Source: Iamia sp038233075
GTDB taxonomy: Bacteria; Actinomycetota; Acidimicrobiia; Acidimicrobiales; Iamiaceae
NCBI GenBank assembly: GCA_038233075.1
Contig: JBBSMQ010000007.1
Coordinates: 1 to 64,000 of the forward strand
Direction: 5' to 3'
Length of the DNA: 64,000 bases
The notes under the pieces are model-generated. The model saw only the letters and a program-made list of their open reading frames with translations, ran no database searches and had not been told where the DNA came from. A program made the translations under genes and the position numbers. Positions 8,711 to 17,160 of the stretch are shown piece after piece. Every line of letters begins with the position of its first letter. The stretch's first letter is position 1.

Positions 8711-9745
8711 TCAGGCGTCGGGGAGGGCGTCGGCGGCGGCGGTCTCGAGCGGAGGTCCCACGACCACTGGGGTCGGGGTCCGGTGGCGGCGCAGCAGGCC
8801 GGCGGCGACCGCGGCGCCGCCCCCATCGATCACGATGAACAGCACACGGGTGGCCACCGCAACGGTGGCGCCCAGCTCCGGCGACAGGCCGCTGGCAGCG
8901 ATGAAGACCGTCTCGCGCACCCCGGCCCCGGCGGGGACGGGCACCGCGAGGAAGCCGGCGATCCAGCTGAGCACGGCCGCGAACGCGACCCTGGTGGGCG
9001 AGGCACCGGGGTCGATGGCCTGGGCCATGGCGGCGGTGGCCCCACCGATGAAGGCCCAGGTGGGCACGTAGCGGAGGACGACCACGGCGGTGTCACGCCA
9101 CGGCGGCACGGTGAGGGCGAGGGGCCGCTTGGTCACCCGCCGCACCAGCGCCAGCACCGGCTCGATCACCCGGGGGTGGAGGGCCGCCAGTCCCAGCGGC
9201 AGCAGGACGAGCACGAGGGCTGCGGATCCGGGGCCGTCGTCGCCGAGGGCGAAGGGCAGCAGGCCCACGGCCAGCAGCATGGCCGCCAGGTAGAGGGTGA
9301 CGAGCGAGAGGGCCACGCTGGCGTAGGCCCGGGGTCCGGGCACGCCCCCGCGCCGGGCCAGCTCGCCCCGACCCAGGACCGGCCACACCCCCCCGGGCAG
9401 GTACTTGCCCAGCTCGCCGATGTAGTACCAGCCGAGGGCCCGCAGCCGCTCGACCTGGGCACCGAGGAGGGCGAGCACATCGGTCCAGACCCAGCCGATG
9501 CTGGTCATGCCCAGCAGGCAGAGCAGGAACGAGACGGCGACCCAGGCCGGAGAGGCATCCAGCACCGCCTCGCGCACCTCGCTCCACTCCGACGACAGGG
9601 TGCGCACCACGAAGGCACAGGTGAGCCCCCCGATCAGCAGCCCGACGACGGTGGACAGCTGAGCCAGGCGCCGCTTGCGCGTCGGCGGCCGGTCGGCGCT
9701 GGAAGGCGGGGCGGCGCCAAGAGGGGGAGGGCCGGCCGCGTCCAT
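8711..9745 (-). CDS. Lysylphosphatidylglycerol synthase TM-region / YbhN (UPF0104) family membrane protein
   Basis: 344 residues with about eight transmembrane segments. The signature GELGKYLPGGVWPVLGRGELARR occupies the second loop and is typical of AglD/YbhN/LPG_synthase_TM proteins. There is no soluble MprF aminoacyltransferase domain, so it resembles the stand-alone flippase-like members often found beside GT2/GT-C genes. It may help lipid or polyprenyl-sugar flipping for the nearby 3.6-7.0 kb glycosylation genes. The upstream region carries two copies of a 47-bp repeat with promoter-like hexamers on this strand. Confidence 0.82.
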   Translation of the reverse strand: MDAAGPPPLGAAPPSSADRPPTRKRRLAQLSTVVGLLIGGLTCAFVVRTLSSEWSEVREAVLDASPAWVAVSFLLCLLGMTSIGWVWTDVLALLGAQVERLRALGWYYIGELGKYLPGGVWPVLGRGELARRGGVPGPRAYASVALSLVTLYLAAMLLAVGLLPFALGDDGPGSAALVLVLLPLGLAALHPRVIEPVLALVRRVTKRPLALTVPPWRDTAVVVLRYVPTWAFIGGATAAMAQAIDPGASPTRVAFAAVLSWIAGFLAVPVPAGAGVRETVFIAASGLSPELGATVAVATRVLFIVIDGGGAAVAAGLLRRHRTPTPVVVGPPLETAAADALPDA

Positions 9746-9858
9746 CGGGGCGAGGCTAGGCCCCCCACCGGTCTCGCCCGCAGCCGCCGACCGGCTCCGG
9801 CGGGGTCGCCAGCTGGCCGGCGCGGGCGATCAGAGGTGCCCGCCCAGCCGCCAATCCA

Positions 9859-9977
9859 CGAACTTCGTACGGAACTGTGCCGGTGAGGACAACGTCCGTC
9901 CAAAGCATGACGGCCGCCCGGTGCCACCGGCGAACTTCGTACGGAACTGTGCCGGTGAGGACAACATCCGTCCAAAG
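9859..9977 (-). repeat. Two 47-bp direct repeats with promoter-like content
   Basis: Copies at 9859-9905 and 9931-9977 differ at one base and are offset by 72 bp. Read on the minus strand, each contains TTGTCC, 17 nt, then TACGAA, which resembles -35/-10 elements directed at the YbhN-like gene starting at 9745. Each also contains GGAC-AAC-GTCC (GGAC-AAC-ATCC in copy 2), an operator-like inverted repeat. The flanking 9746-10072 intergenic region has no gene. Confidence 0.65.
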
Positions 9978-10008
9978 TCTCGCCCGATCGACCCGCGCCC
10001 CACCGAAC

Positions 10009-10050
10009 CTTGGACGGAAGGGCGACACATGCGGCCAAGTCCGTCCAAAG
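10009..10050. repeat. Inverted TCCGTCCAA motifs next to the 47-bp repeats
   Basis: CTTGGACGGA (10009-10018) pairs with TCCGTCCAAAG (10040-10050) around a 21-nt loop. The same TCCGTCCAAAG ends each 47-bp repeat (9895-9905 and 9967-9977), giving four copies in 160 bp. It lies 22 bp past the end of the moeZ-like gene, so it may serve as a terminator for that gene or as a protein-binding motif array. Confidence 0.5.
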
Positions 10051-10072
10051 CTGGCGGAGTGGGGCGAAGGGG

Positions 10073-11263
10073 TCAATCCGCTGCGGCGAGGGGCAGGGGG
10101 GCGCACAGGCCCTCGACCTCGGCCACCTGGATGCGGTCGCGGTTGTCCCAGGTGATCTCGTTGGTCGGGTCGACCTGCACCTTGTACTCCCGGAAGGAGG
10201 TCTCCAGGGCGTCGTAGGCCAGCAGTCGACCCCGGAGCGGGTCGCCCAGGTCGAGCAGCAGCTTGATGGCCTCGAGGGCCTGGAGGGACCCGACGACGCC
10301 GGGCAGCACCCCGAGCACGCCGGCCTCGGCGCAGGAGGGGGCCATGTCCGCGGGCGGGGGCTCGGGGACCATGTCGCGGTAGGTCGGGCCCTCCTTGGGG
10401 TCGAACACCGTGACCATGCCCTCGAAGCGGAAGATCGAGCCGTGCACCACGGGAAGGCCCAGCTTCACCGAGGCGTCGTTGACCAGGTAGCGGGTGGGAA
10501 AGTTGTCGGTGCCGTCGATGACCACGTCCCAGCCGTCACCGTCGGGGCCCGACAGGATGTCCATCACGTTGTCCTCGCCCAGGCGGGTGTCATAGGTGAC
10601 GACGTCGACGTCAGGGTTGAGCAGGGTGAGGGTCTTCTTGGCCGAGTCGACCTTGCGGTCGCCGATCCGATCCACGTTGTGCAGCACCTGGCGCTGCAGG
10701 TTGGAGTCGTCGACGACGTCCATGTCGATGATGCCGATGGTGCCCACGCCGGCGGCGGCCAGGTAGAGGGCGGCCGGTGAGCCCAGCCCGCCTGCGCCCA
10801 GCAGCAGCACCTTGGCGTCGAGCAGCTTCTGCTGGCCCTCGTCGCCCACCTCGGGAAGCAGGAGATGGCGCTTGTAGCGGTTGCGCTGCTCGGGGGACAG
10901 CGTCTGGGGCACAGTCCAGTCCCGGCCCTCGTCCTTCCACCGGTTGAAGCCGCCCTCGACGGAGACGACGTTGGTGTAGCCCAGGTCCCCGAGGCTCTTG
11001 GCCGCCAAGGCCGAGCGCACCCCGCTGGCGCAGTGGACGATGACCGGTGCGTCCTTGTCGGTGATCCGGGTCTCGATGCCGGTCTCGAGGGTACCCCGGG
11101 GCAGGAACACCGCCCCCGGGATGGCGCCCTGCTCGTACTCATCGGCCTCGCGGACGTCGAGTACGACGGCGCCGTCCTGCTCGCGCATCTCGTCGGCCTC
11201 GGCGGTGGAGACCTCTCGGATCTGGGCCTTGGTGTCGGCCAGCACCTCACGGAAGCTCGGCAT
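10073..11263 (-). CDS. moeZ: Adenylyltransferase/sulfurtransferase: rhodanese domain fused upstream of a MoeB/ThiF E1 domain
   Basis: 396 residues. Residues about 15-115 form a rhodanese domain whose active-site loop is HCASGVRS with Cys78. Residues about 125-390 are an E1-like domain with the ATP loop GAGGLGS (156-162), the Arg-rich DSNLQRQ segment and DGTDNFPTRY. The pair activates a small ubiquitin-like sulfur carrier (MoaD/CysO/ThiS type) and supplies sulfane sulfur for molybdopterin, thiamine or cysteine synthesis. Mycobacterial MoeZ has the rhodanese at the C-terminus, so the order here is reversed. Only one Cys of the usual zinc site (PSCAEAG) is evident. ATG 11263 is preceded by GAGGA. 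No carrier protein gene is nearby. Confidence 0.9.
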   Translation of the reverse strand: MPSFREVLADTKAQIREVSTAEADEMREQDGAVVLDVREADEYEQGAIPGAVFLPRGTLETGIETRITDKDAPVIVHCASGVRSALAAKSLGDLGYTNVVSVEGGFNRWKDEGRDWTVPQTLSPEQRNRYKRHLLLPEVGDEGQQKLLDAKVLLLGAGGLGSPAALYLAAAGVGTIGIIDMDVVDDSNLQRQVLHNVDRIGDRKVDSAKKTLTLLNPDVDVVTYDTRLGEDNVMDILSGPDGDGWDVVIDGTDNFPTRYLVNDASVKLGLPVVHGSIFRFEGMVTVFDPKEGPTYRDMVPEPPPADMAPSCAEAGVLGVLPGVVGSLQALEAIKLLLDLGDPLRGRLLAYDALETSFREYKVQVDPTNEITWDNRDRIQVAEVEGLCAPLPLAAAD

Positions 11264-11569
11264 GGGTTCCTCGCGTTCGTTTTCGTCGAGTGGTGCGCAG
11301 CCCGACGGGACTCCGCATCGGGGGAAACCCTACCCAACCGGTCACCTATTCCCGGCGGTCGGCTTCCAGACCCCGTGCCATCGGCGAAGAGCCTCATGAT
11401 CGGGCCGCCTATCATCTCGCCCCCTCGACCCCTCATCTTGCGAATCATCCATGACCTGCACCTCTGTCCGGCTGACGCCGGAGAGACTTCGCCATCCTCG
11501 ACCGTGCACCCACCACCTGTCCGGGACGGGGATGCCGGGCAGACGGCCTCTCATCGTGAGGGGTTCGGC
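11264..11569. other. Intergenic gap between divergent genes
   Basis: About 306 bp separate the divergent moeZ-like gene and the frameshifted glycosyltransferase gene. It should contain both promoters. A TAGGGT hexamer on the minus strand (about 11330-11335) could be a -10 for the moeZ-like gene, but the matching -35 is weak. No convincing small gene was found. Confidence 0.4.
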
Positions 11570-12713
11570 ATGAATGTTGCGGTGGCCACACCTGTGATGC
11601 GTCGCGTTGACGCACTCAGAGCTCGCGCCGTGGTGGGCGCCTCGACGGCCGTGGCGCTCATGGCGCGTGTCCTGCACTTGGCCCTCCTGACCGGGGGCAA
11701 GCCGCTTGACAGCGATGCGTCCCAGTACCACTTCCTGGCATCCCGTCTCGCGGACGGCAGGGGGTACGTCGCCCAGTTCCCGGGGCTAGAGGTCCACCCC
11801 ACGGCCTTCCGTCCGCCCGGCTATCCCGCGTCGCTGGCAGCCGTGTACAAGGTCCTGTGGCCGACACCCGGCATCGGCCGCGGCCTGAGCATCGTCATCG
11901 GGGTGGCCGTGGTGGCCGGTGTCACGATGCTGGTGTACCGGTACCTCGGCGGCCGGGCGGCCCTGGCCGCCGGACTGGGAGCAGCGCTCCTGCCCAACTT
12001 CGTGGCCAACGACACCTACGTCCTCACCGAACCGCTCTCGCTGCTGCTGCTTCTGGGCCTGCTGGCGGCCCTTCTCGACGATCGATGGGTCCTGGCCGGC
12101 ATCTGTACGGGGCTCCTCATCCTCACTCGGCCCAGCGCCCAGTACTTCGCGGTGCTTTGCCCTCTACCTGATCTGGCGCATCGGATGGCGCCGGGCCGGA
12201 CTGTTCGTGCTGAGTAGCGATGGCGGTGGTGGCCCCGTGGATCGGCCGCAACTGGGTGCAGCTAGGGAACCCGGTGCTGGTGACCTCCAACTACGCCGCG
12301 CTCTACTCGCCGACCGCGGACGAGCGGGACGCCTTCACCGACCCCCTCAAGAGTCCGGCCTTCGATGACCGGCGACTCGACCAGCTCGATGAGATCGTGT
12401 GGGACCGCAACCTCCGGAGGACTGCGGTCGATCAGTCCGCTCCCATCCCAGCCTCGTCCCTCGGGTGATGTGGCGCAACCTACGGACCACGCTCGAGTTC
12501 AAGCGCTCGTTCAACCGCGCCGCCGAACGTCACGATGGCCGCGACAGCGGCATCCGCTCGGCGACCTTCTGGGTGATCTGGCCCCTCGTGGTCCTCGGAT
12601 GCTGGGGGGTGGTCACCCGGCGCCACCACCGCATCGTCGCGCTCGCGGCTGTGATCGCGGCGTACTTCACCCTTGCCAGCCTCGTCTTCGTCGCCCTTCC
12701 GCGACTCCGATGA
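11570..12713 (+). pseudogene. Frameshifted GT-C (GT39/ArnT-like) glycosyltransferase gene
   Basis: Starting at ATG 11570 the protein has a first membrane helix and then GGKPLDSDASQYHFLA and ADGRGYV, the hallmark of actinobacterial GT39-like transferases. The homologous sequence then changes frame three times: near 12160 (an extra T in GCTTTGCC; the next frame reads FALYLIWRIGWRRAG), near 12205-12220 (next frame reads AVVAPWIGRNW and SNYAALYSPT), and near 12427-12440 (next frame reads HPSLVPRVMWRNLR and membrane helices to the TGA at 12711). The ancestral product was about 380 residues, short for the family. All neighbours are intact, so true decay is more likely than systematic sequencing error. 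Confidence 0.75.
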
Positions 12714-12965
12714 CCGATGGAGCTCATGATGACATCTGCGCGGCCGCACTGCTGGCGACGCGACAGCCCACATCACCAGACCGACCGGACGAGGCGACGA
12801 CCCCGCGACCGGCGGTCACCCTCCAGGGTGGTGACGGCCGCATCCGGGGCCGGGTGAGATGCAAGCGCCTTGCACAGGCGATCGAGGGCGCCGTGCGATC
12901 TGGAACCTCTAACATCGGCCCTGGTCAGCTCTTCACTCGACCTGAGGGATTCTCGCGCGTCACCC

Positions 12966-15230
12966 ATGGCTAGGGTCGGCGGTGTGCCCGACACGCTGAC
13001 CGCACGGCGGTTCAGACTGACGGTGGTGATGATGACGGTGGGGGCTCTACTCGTCCACCTGGTGGCATCGGCCCGCGTCGGCCATCCCTCGGTCGTCTTC
13101 GACGAGGCCGGCTACCTGGGCAACGCGCGGTGGCTGGCCCGTTCCGGCGCGGGGTGGGACATGCCCACCGCTCCCCGCTATGCGCTGGGCTACCCGCTCG
13201 TCATCGCCCCGGTCACCAGGGTGTTCACCTCGGCGGGACCGCAGTGGCGGGCCATCCTCGGCGTCAACGCCGTCCTGCTGGCCTCAATGGTGCCGCTGGT
13301 CGCCGCCGTGGCTCGACGGGTCCTCGGAGCGGCGCGCGGCCCTGCCCTCCTCGCCGCCGGCATCGGCGCGCTGGCTCCGGCCGTGGTGGCGGCTGGGGTC
13401 TCGGCCATCGCGGAGAACCTGGCGCTGCCCCTGGTGCCCGCCAGCGTCCTCGCCCTTCACGCCACGCGATCACGCGGGCCGAAGGCCTACCTGTTCGGTC
13501 CCGTGGTGGCACTTCTCTACGCTACTCACGCCCGCTTCACGGTGGCGATAGTGCTCGGGCTCGTCGTCCTGGCGGTGGGTTCCCGGAGGCGTCTGATGGC
13601 GTCGGCGGTCGCCATGGGCAATGCCGCCCTGTTGGTCGCCGGCACCCTGGTCGCGTGGATCGCCACGCGCGCGGTCGAGGCAGCCCGATGGGACAATGTC
13701 GAGCGGCTCGAAGGTGGACCCGAGGAGATCCGAAACCTGATCACCTCGTTCGACGGTCTGCAAGAGCTCACCAGCACAGCGGTGGGCCAGGCCTGGTACC
13801 TGACCGTCGGCTCTCTGGGCCTGTCGGTGATCGGAGTGGCCGGCCTCGTCTCAGCCCTGCGGGCGCGCCAGGCCCAGGCCGGAGACGAAACGCGATCAGC
13901 GCCCGGCATTCCGGTGACCGCGGGAGGGAGAGGATCCCGGGTGATCGTGGACCGCCTCGCAGTGGGCTATCTGCTGACCTTGGCCGCAGCCGTGTTTGCT
14001 GTCTCCGTCGCCTTCTTCGCCCAGAACCGCTTCCGCGCCGACCACCTCGTCTACGGCCGCCACAACGACTCCTTCACACCGCTGTGGCTCGCCGCCGGCG
14101 TCCTGACGCTCCTCGCCGCCGATCGCCGCCGCCTCCTGCGCCTGGGGGCCCTGGCCGGCGGTGCCATCGTCGTTCTCTTCGCGTGGCTCGCCATCGACCG
14201 CGACGCCGACACCTACGACGGCCGGTACTCAGCGTTCGCCGTCCCTGCCATCATCCGCTACGTGGCAGGAAACCCGTCGGGGACGTTCTGGCGGGCGAGC
14301 CTGGCCGGGCTCGTGGGGCTGCTCGCTGTTCTCCTCGTACTCCTCGGGACCCGTCGTCCGCGGCTGCTGGGGCCCCTCCTCGTGGTCTGGTTCGTGTGGG
14401 CGGGTTTCGGTACGACAGGGGCGACCGCAGCCTTCCAGCGCGTGATCTATCGAGACTGGGAGGTGCCGACCGAGGTCCGGGCCCTCGGCGTCGACGCGGT
14501 CAGCATCGACATCCGGTCTGCCGGAGCGGGCTTCACCGACCTCAGCTACCCGTTCCACCTGCCCGACGTGAGGTTCACGACCTTCGACCCAGCCCTGGGG
14601 GAGGGGCCCGATCAACCCTTCGTCTTGGCCCGGACGGAAGATCGCGCCCGTCGAGACGCAGGGGATCGCATTGCCCTCATCGACCAGTCCGGCTTCTACG
14701 CCTTCTGGGGGGCGGAGCAGGGCGTGGCCTTCTGGGTCCGACCCGGACCGGAGCAGGACCGCCTGGCCGAGGCCGGCCTGTTGCTGCCGGATGGCTTCCC
14801 GACCGGCCTCCCCGACAGCGCCCGGCGGGCCGAGGTGGAGATCACCGACGGCAGGGCGGGGACGGAGGTCGAGGTCGCCCCCGGAGGCTCTGTCGACGTG
14901 GCGGTGCGCGGCCGCCACACCGGAACGGGGTCGCCCTGGCCGGGCGAGGGCAACTTCAACGGCCCGGCACGGGTGCGCCTCATCGCCACCATCGAGGCCC
15001 TGTACCCGGGGGGCCCCGCCGGGGCCCGGTCCGGCGGCGAGATCCCGGGATGGACCACCCCGGGCGAGGAGTTCTCCGCCACAGCCTCTGTGTTCGCCCT
15101 CACCCAGACCCTTGGGCCGCTGCCGCCCGGCCGCTATCGGGTGGGTCTGGGCGTGACCCAGGACATGCCACCCTGGGCGCCGACATCGGACCCGAGGGCG
15201 TCGTTCATCATGGTCGTCACCGAGGCCTGA
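12966..15230 (+). CDS. Large polytopic membrane protein, GT-C-like, with extracytoplasmic C-terminal domain
   Basis: 754 residues from ATG 12966 (GTG 12984 is an alternative; the weak upstream GAGGGA is too far for either). The first hydrophobic segment is followed by SVVFDEAGYLGNARWLA, an acidic loop in the position of the GT-C catalytic Asp/Glu. About ten to eleven membrane segments extend to residue about 490. The last 260 residues are soluble and probably outside, with beta-rich sequence (EVEVAPGGSVDVAVRG). It probably transfers sugars from a polyprenyl-phosphate carrier; the specific reaction is unknown. It replaces or accompanies the broken GT-C gene immediately upstream. Confidence 0.72.
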   Translation: MARVGGVPDTLTARRFRLTVVMMTVGALLVHLVASARVGHPSVVFDEAGYLGNARWLARSGAGWDMPTAPRYALGYPLVIAPVTRVFTSAGPQWRAILGVNAVLLASMVPLVAAVARRVLGAARGPALLAAGIGALAPAVVAAGVSAIAENLALPLVPASVLALHATRSRGPKAYLFGPVVALLYATHARFTVAIVLGLVVLAVGSRRRLMASAVAMGNAALLVAGTLVAWIATRAVEAARWDNVERLEGGPEEIRNLITSFDGLQELTSTAVGQAWYLTVGSLGLSVIGVAGLVSALRARQAQAGDETRSAPGIPVTAGGRGSRVIVDRLAVGYLLTLAAAVFAVSVAFFAQNRFRADHLVYGRHNDSFTPLWLAAGVLTLLAADRRRLLRLGALAGGAIVVLFAWLAIDRDADTYDGRYSAFAVPAIIRYVAGNPSGTFWRASLAGLVGLLAVLLVLLGTRRPRLLGPLLVVWFVWAGFGTTGATAAFQRVIYRDWEVPTEVRALGVDAVSIDIRSAGAGFTDLSYPFHLPDVRFTTFDPALGEGPDQPFVLARTEDRARRDAGDRIALIDQSGFYAFWGAEQGVAFWVRPGPEQDRLAEAGLLLPDGFPTGLPDSARRAEVEITDGRAGTEVEVAPGGSVDVAVRGRHTGTGSPWPGEGNFNGPARVRLIATIEALYPGGPAGARSGGEIPGWTTPGEEFSATASVFALTQTLGPLPPGRYRVGLGVTQDMPPWAPTSDPRASFIMVVTEA

Positions 15231-15296
15231 GCTCGCGCTCCTCGTATCTGAGTCCTCCCCCCGCCAGTTGGTAGACGACGCCGCCCCCGGCGAGGC

Positions 15297-16142
15297 TCAG
15301 GACCCGGCGCCAACCAGGGCAGGGAGGATGTCGGAGATCGATCCTCGTAGGACGGCGTCGGCCATGTGGTCGGCGTCGGTGGGGCCGCCGTTGACGATGA
15401 CGAGTCGGGCTCCGGCTCGCTGGGCGACGCGGGGCACGTGGGCGGCGGGGAACACGTTGAGCGTGGTGCCCACCGCGAGGACCAGGTCGCAGCGCCGGGC
15501 CGCGGCCTGGGCCGCGTCGACATCGGCCTCGTCGAGCGACTCGCCGAAGAGGACGGTGGTGGCCTTGAGGATGCCGCCGCACGACCGGCACGGCGGATCG
15601 TCCTCACCGGCCTCGACCCGGGCCAGGGCCAGGGCCATGTCGGCCCGGTCGTCGCAGTCGACGCACATCACGCCCCTCATGGTGCCGTGCACCTCCACCA
15701 GACGGTCGGCGCTGGTGCCGGCGAGGAGGTGCAGGCCGTCGGTGTTCTGGGTGATGAGGGTGTCGAGGCGACCCTGGCGCTCCAGTGCCACCAGCGCGAG
15801 GTGCCCGACGTTGGGCGAAGCGGCCCAGGCCGGCGAGGTCAGGCGCTTCTGCCACGCCACGCGGCGTACCCCGGGCGAGGACAGGTAGTACCCGATGGTG
15901 CTGGCCTTCTCGGCCTCGGGGTCGCGGGTCCAGACCCCGTTCTTGCCCCGGAAGTCGGCGATGCCGCTGTCGGTGGAGATGCCGGCTCCGGTGAGGGCCA
16001 CGATGGCCCGGCTCCCGGCCACCCAGTCGGCGACCTCGGCCACGGCCAGCTCCAGGGCCACCTCCTCGCCCCCCAGCCAGGCCCGCTCGACGATCCCCTC
16101 GCGCTCGGCGGTGGTGCGGGGGCTGGTGTCGTCGGCCGCCAT
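15297..16142 (-). CDS. cobB: NAD-dependent protein deacetylase, Sir2 family
   Basis: 281 residues. The NAD loop GAGIS is at 52-56, TQNTDGLH at 131-138 and the catalytic His at 152 (EVHGT). Four Cys at 160, 163, 185 and 188 form the zinc site. GTTLNVFPAAHV and the NGGPTDAD segment complete the NAD pocket. It deacetylates lysines, with acyl-CoA synthetases the best-known bacterial targets, which would fit an organism using methylmalonyl-CoA metabolism. The N-terminal 40 residues extend beyond the minimal fold. It is divergent from the next gene with a short promoter region between. Confidence 0.93.
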   Translation of the reverse strand: MAADDTSPRTTAEREGIVERAWLGGEEVALELAVAEVADWVAGSRAIVALTGAGISTDSGIADFRGKNGVWTRDPEAEKASTIGYYLSSPGVRRVAWQKRLTSPAWAASPNVGHLALVALERQGRLDTLITQNTDGLHLLAGTSADRLVEVHGTMRGVMCVDCDDRADMALALARVEAGEDDPPCRSCGGILKATTVLFGESLDEADVDAAQAAARRCDLVLAVGTTLNVFPAAHVPRVAQRAGARLVIVNGGPTDADHMADAVLRGSISDILPALVGAGS

Positions 16143-16185
16143 GGCCCCCGACGGTACCGGGCTCGGAGCACTCCCCCGACCGGGG

Positions 16186-16223
16186 TTGACATCTGTGTGA
16201 AGATGGCTGAAAGTATATGAAAG
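16186..16223 (+). promoter_or_regulatory. Candidate promoter with phased TGAAAG repeats
   Basis: TTGACA at 16186-16191 is a perfect -35 in an otherwise GC-rich region. No ideal -10 is present; AAGTAT (16211-16216) or TATATG (16214-16219) are the best candidates with long spacers. TGAAGA/TGAAAG occurs at 16198, 16208 and 16218, exactly 10 bp apart, so on one helical face, which suggests an operator. The next gene starts at 16277. Confidence 0.4.
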
Positions 16224-16276
16224 TGACCTGCATCGCTTCCCCCGCTGCCATCCGCGCCTCCTGGGAGAGCGATCTC

Positions 16277-17020
16277 ATGCCTGCCCCCGACCTGTCCGTC
16301 CCCACCCTCACCATCGAGCCCTGGGAGGACCCGGTGATCGATGCCCTGGGCTACCCGCCCCGTTCCACCTACGTGGAGCACTTCTGGCTGTCGATCCTCG
16401 GCCCGACCACCACCTGGCTGGTGCGCCACCTCGACGCCCGCCTCGAGCACGAGCCCGACGGCGCCACCCTCGACCTCACCGCCACCGCCGAGGCCCTGGG
16501 GCTCGGCGCGGGTCGGGGCCGCCACAGCCCCCTGGTGCGCGCCCTGCACCGGGCCTGCCAGTTCGGTGTGGCCCGCGCCGGAGGGGGATCCACCCTGGCC
16601 GTGCGCCGCAACCTCCCGCCCCTCACCCGCCACCAGATCGAACGGTTGCCCGCGGGGGTCCGGGCCCAGCACGACACCTGGCGGGCCGTGGAGCGCGACG
16701 CGACCACCCTCAACGACCAGCGACGCCGCGCCCGACGGGTGGCCCTGGCCCTGGCCGAGCTCCAGGAGGACATCCCCACCACCGAGCAACGCCTGCACCG
16801 ATGGAAGGTGCACCCGGTGGTGGCCCGCGAGGCCGCGGTCTGGGCCCACCGCCTGGTGACCGCCCGCGACCCCGACCTCGACCTGCACCCGGGGCTCGTC
16901 CCCTCGGCCGCGCCCGTCACCGAGACCGACACTCCGGAGGCCCCGGCGGCGGTGGGGCGGACCCGGCCCGCACCGGTCGCGCCGGCGGAGGAGACCGACC
17001 TCGGCGGCGACGCCGCCTGA
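16277..17020 (+). CDS. Conserved actinobacterial protein of unknown function
   Basis: 247 residues from ATG 16277, which has GGGAGA eight nt upstream; an in-frame ATG at 16217 overlaps the probable promoter and is less likely. The N-terminal half reads DPVIDALGYPPRSTYVEHFWL and GPTTTWLVRHL, a pattern I associate with a family of uncharacterised actinobacterial proteins that look like winged-helix or replication-associated folds, followed by an Arg-rich helical region and a disordered acidic tail (about 215-247). No catalytic motif, signal peptide or membrane segment is visible. Divergent from the Sir2 gene, with its own candidate promoter. Confidence 0.65.
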   Translation: MPAPDLSVPTLTIEPWEDPVIDALGYPPRSTYVEHFWLSILGPTTTWLVRHLDARLEHEPDGATLDLTATAEALGLGAGRGRHSPLVRALHRACQFGVARAGGGSTLAVRRNLPPLTRHQIERLPAGVRAQHDTWRAVERDATTLNDQRRRARRVALALAELQEDIPTTEQRLHRWKVHPVVAREAAVWAHRLVTARDPDLDLHPGLVPSAAPVTETDTPEAPAAVGRTRPAPVAPAEETDLGGDAA

Positions 17021-17111
17021 CGCACCAGGGCAGCGGCACCACCGCCCCCGTTCTGAGTGCCCAGCGGTCCCGCCAGGGCACGCACAGCACCCAGAAGGCT
17101 GCAACGATGTC

Positions 17112-17137
17112 CCCCCCGGGCGACTGACCCCGGGGGG
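17112..17137. terminator. GC-rich bidirectional terminator-like hairpin
   Basis: A 9-bp stem (17112-17120 with 17129-17137, CCCCCCGGG with CCCGGGGGG) and an 8-nt loop lie between two converging genes, ending at 17020 on the plus strand and 17161 on the minus strand. There is no T-run on either side. Confidence 0.55.
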
Positions 17138-17160
17138 CTGGCCCGGGGGGCGGCGCGGGG

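Noticed and set aside
12861..12880. Overlapping alternative hairpins GCAAG-CGC-CTTGC and CGCCT-TGCAC-AGGCG upstream of the 12966 gene
   Set aside because: Stems are only 5 bp and the region is GC-rich, so this is easily chance; no leader peptide or terminator accompanies them.
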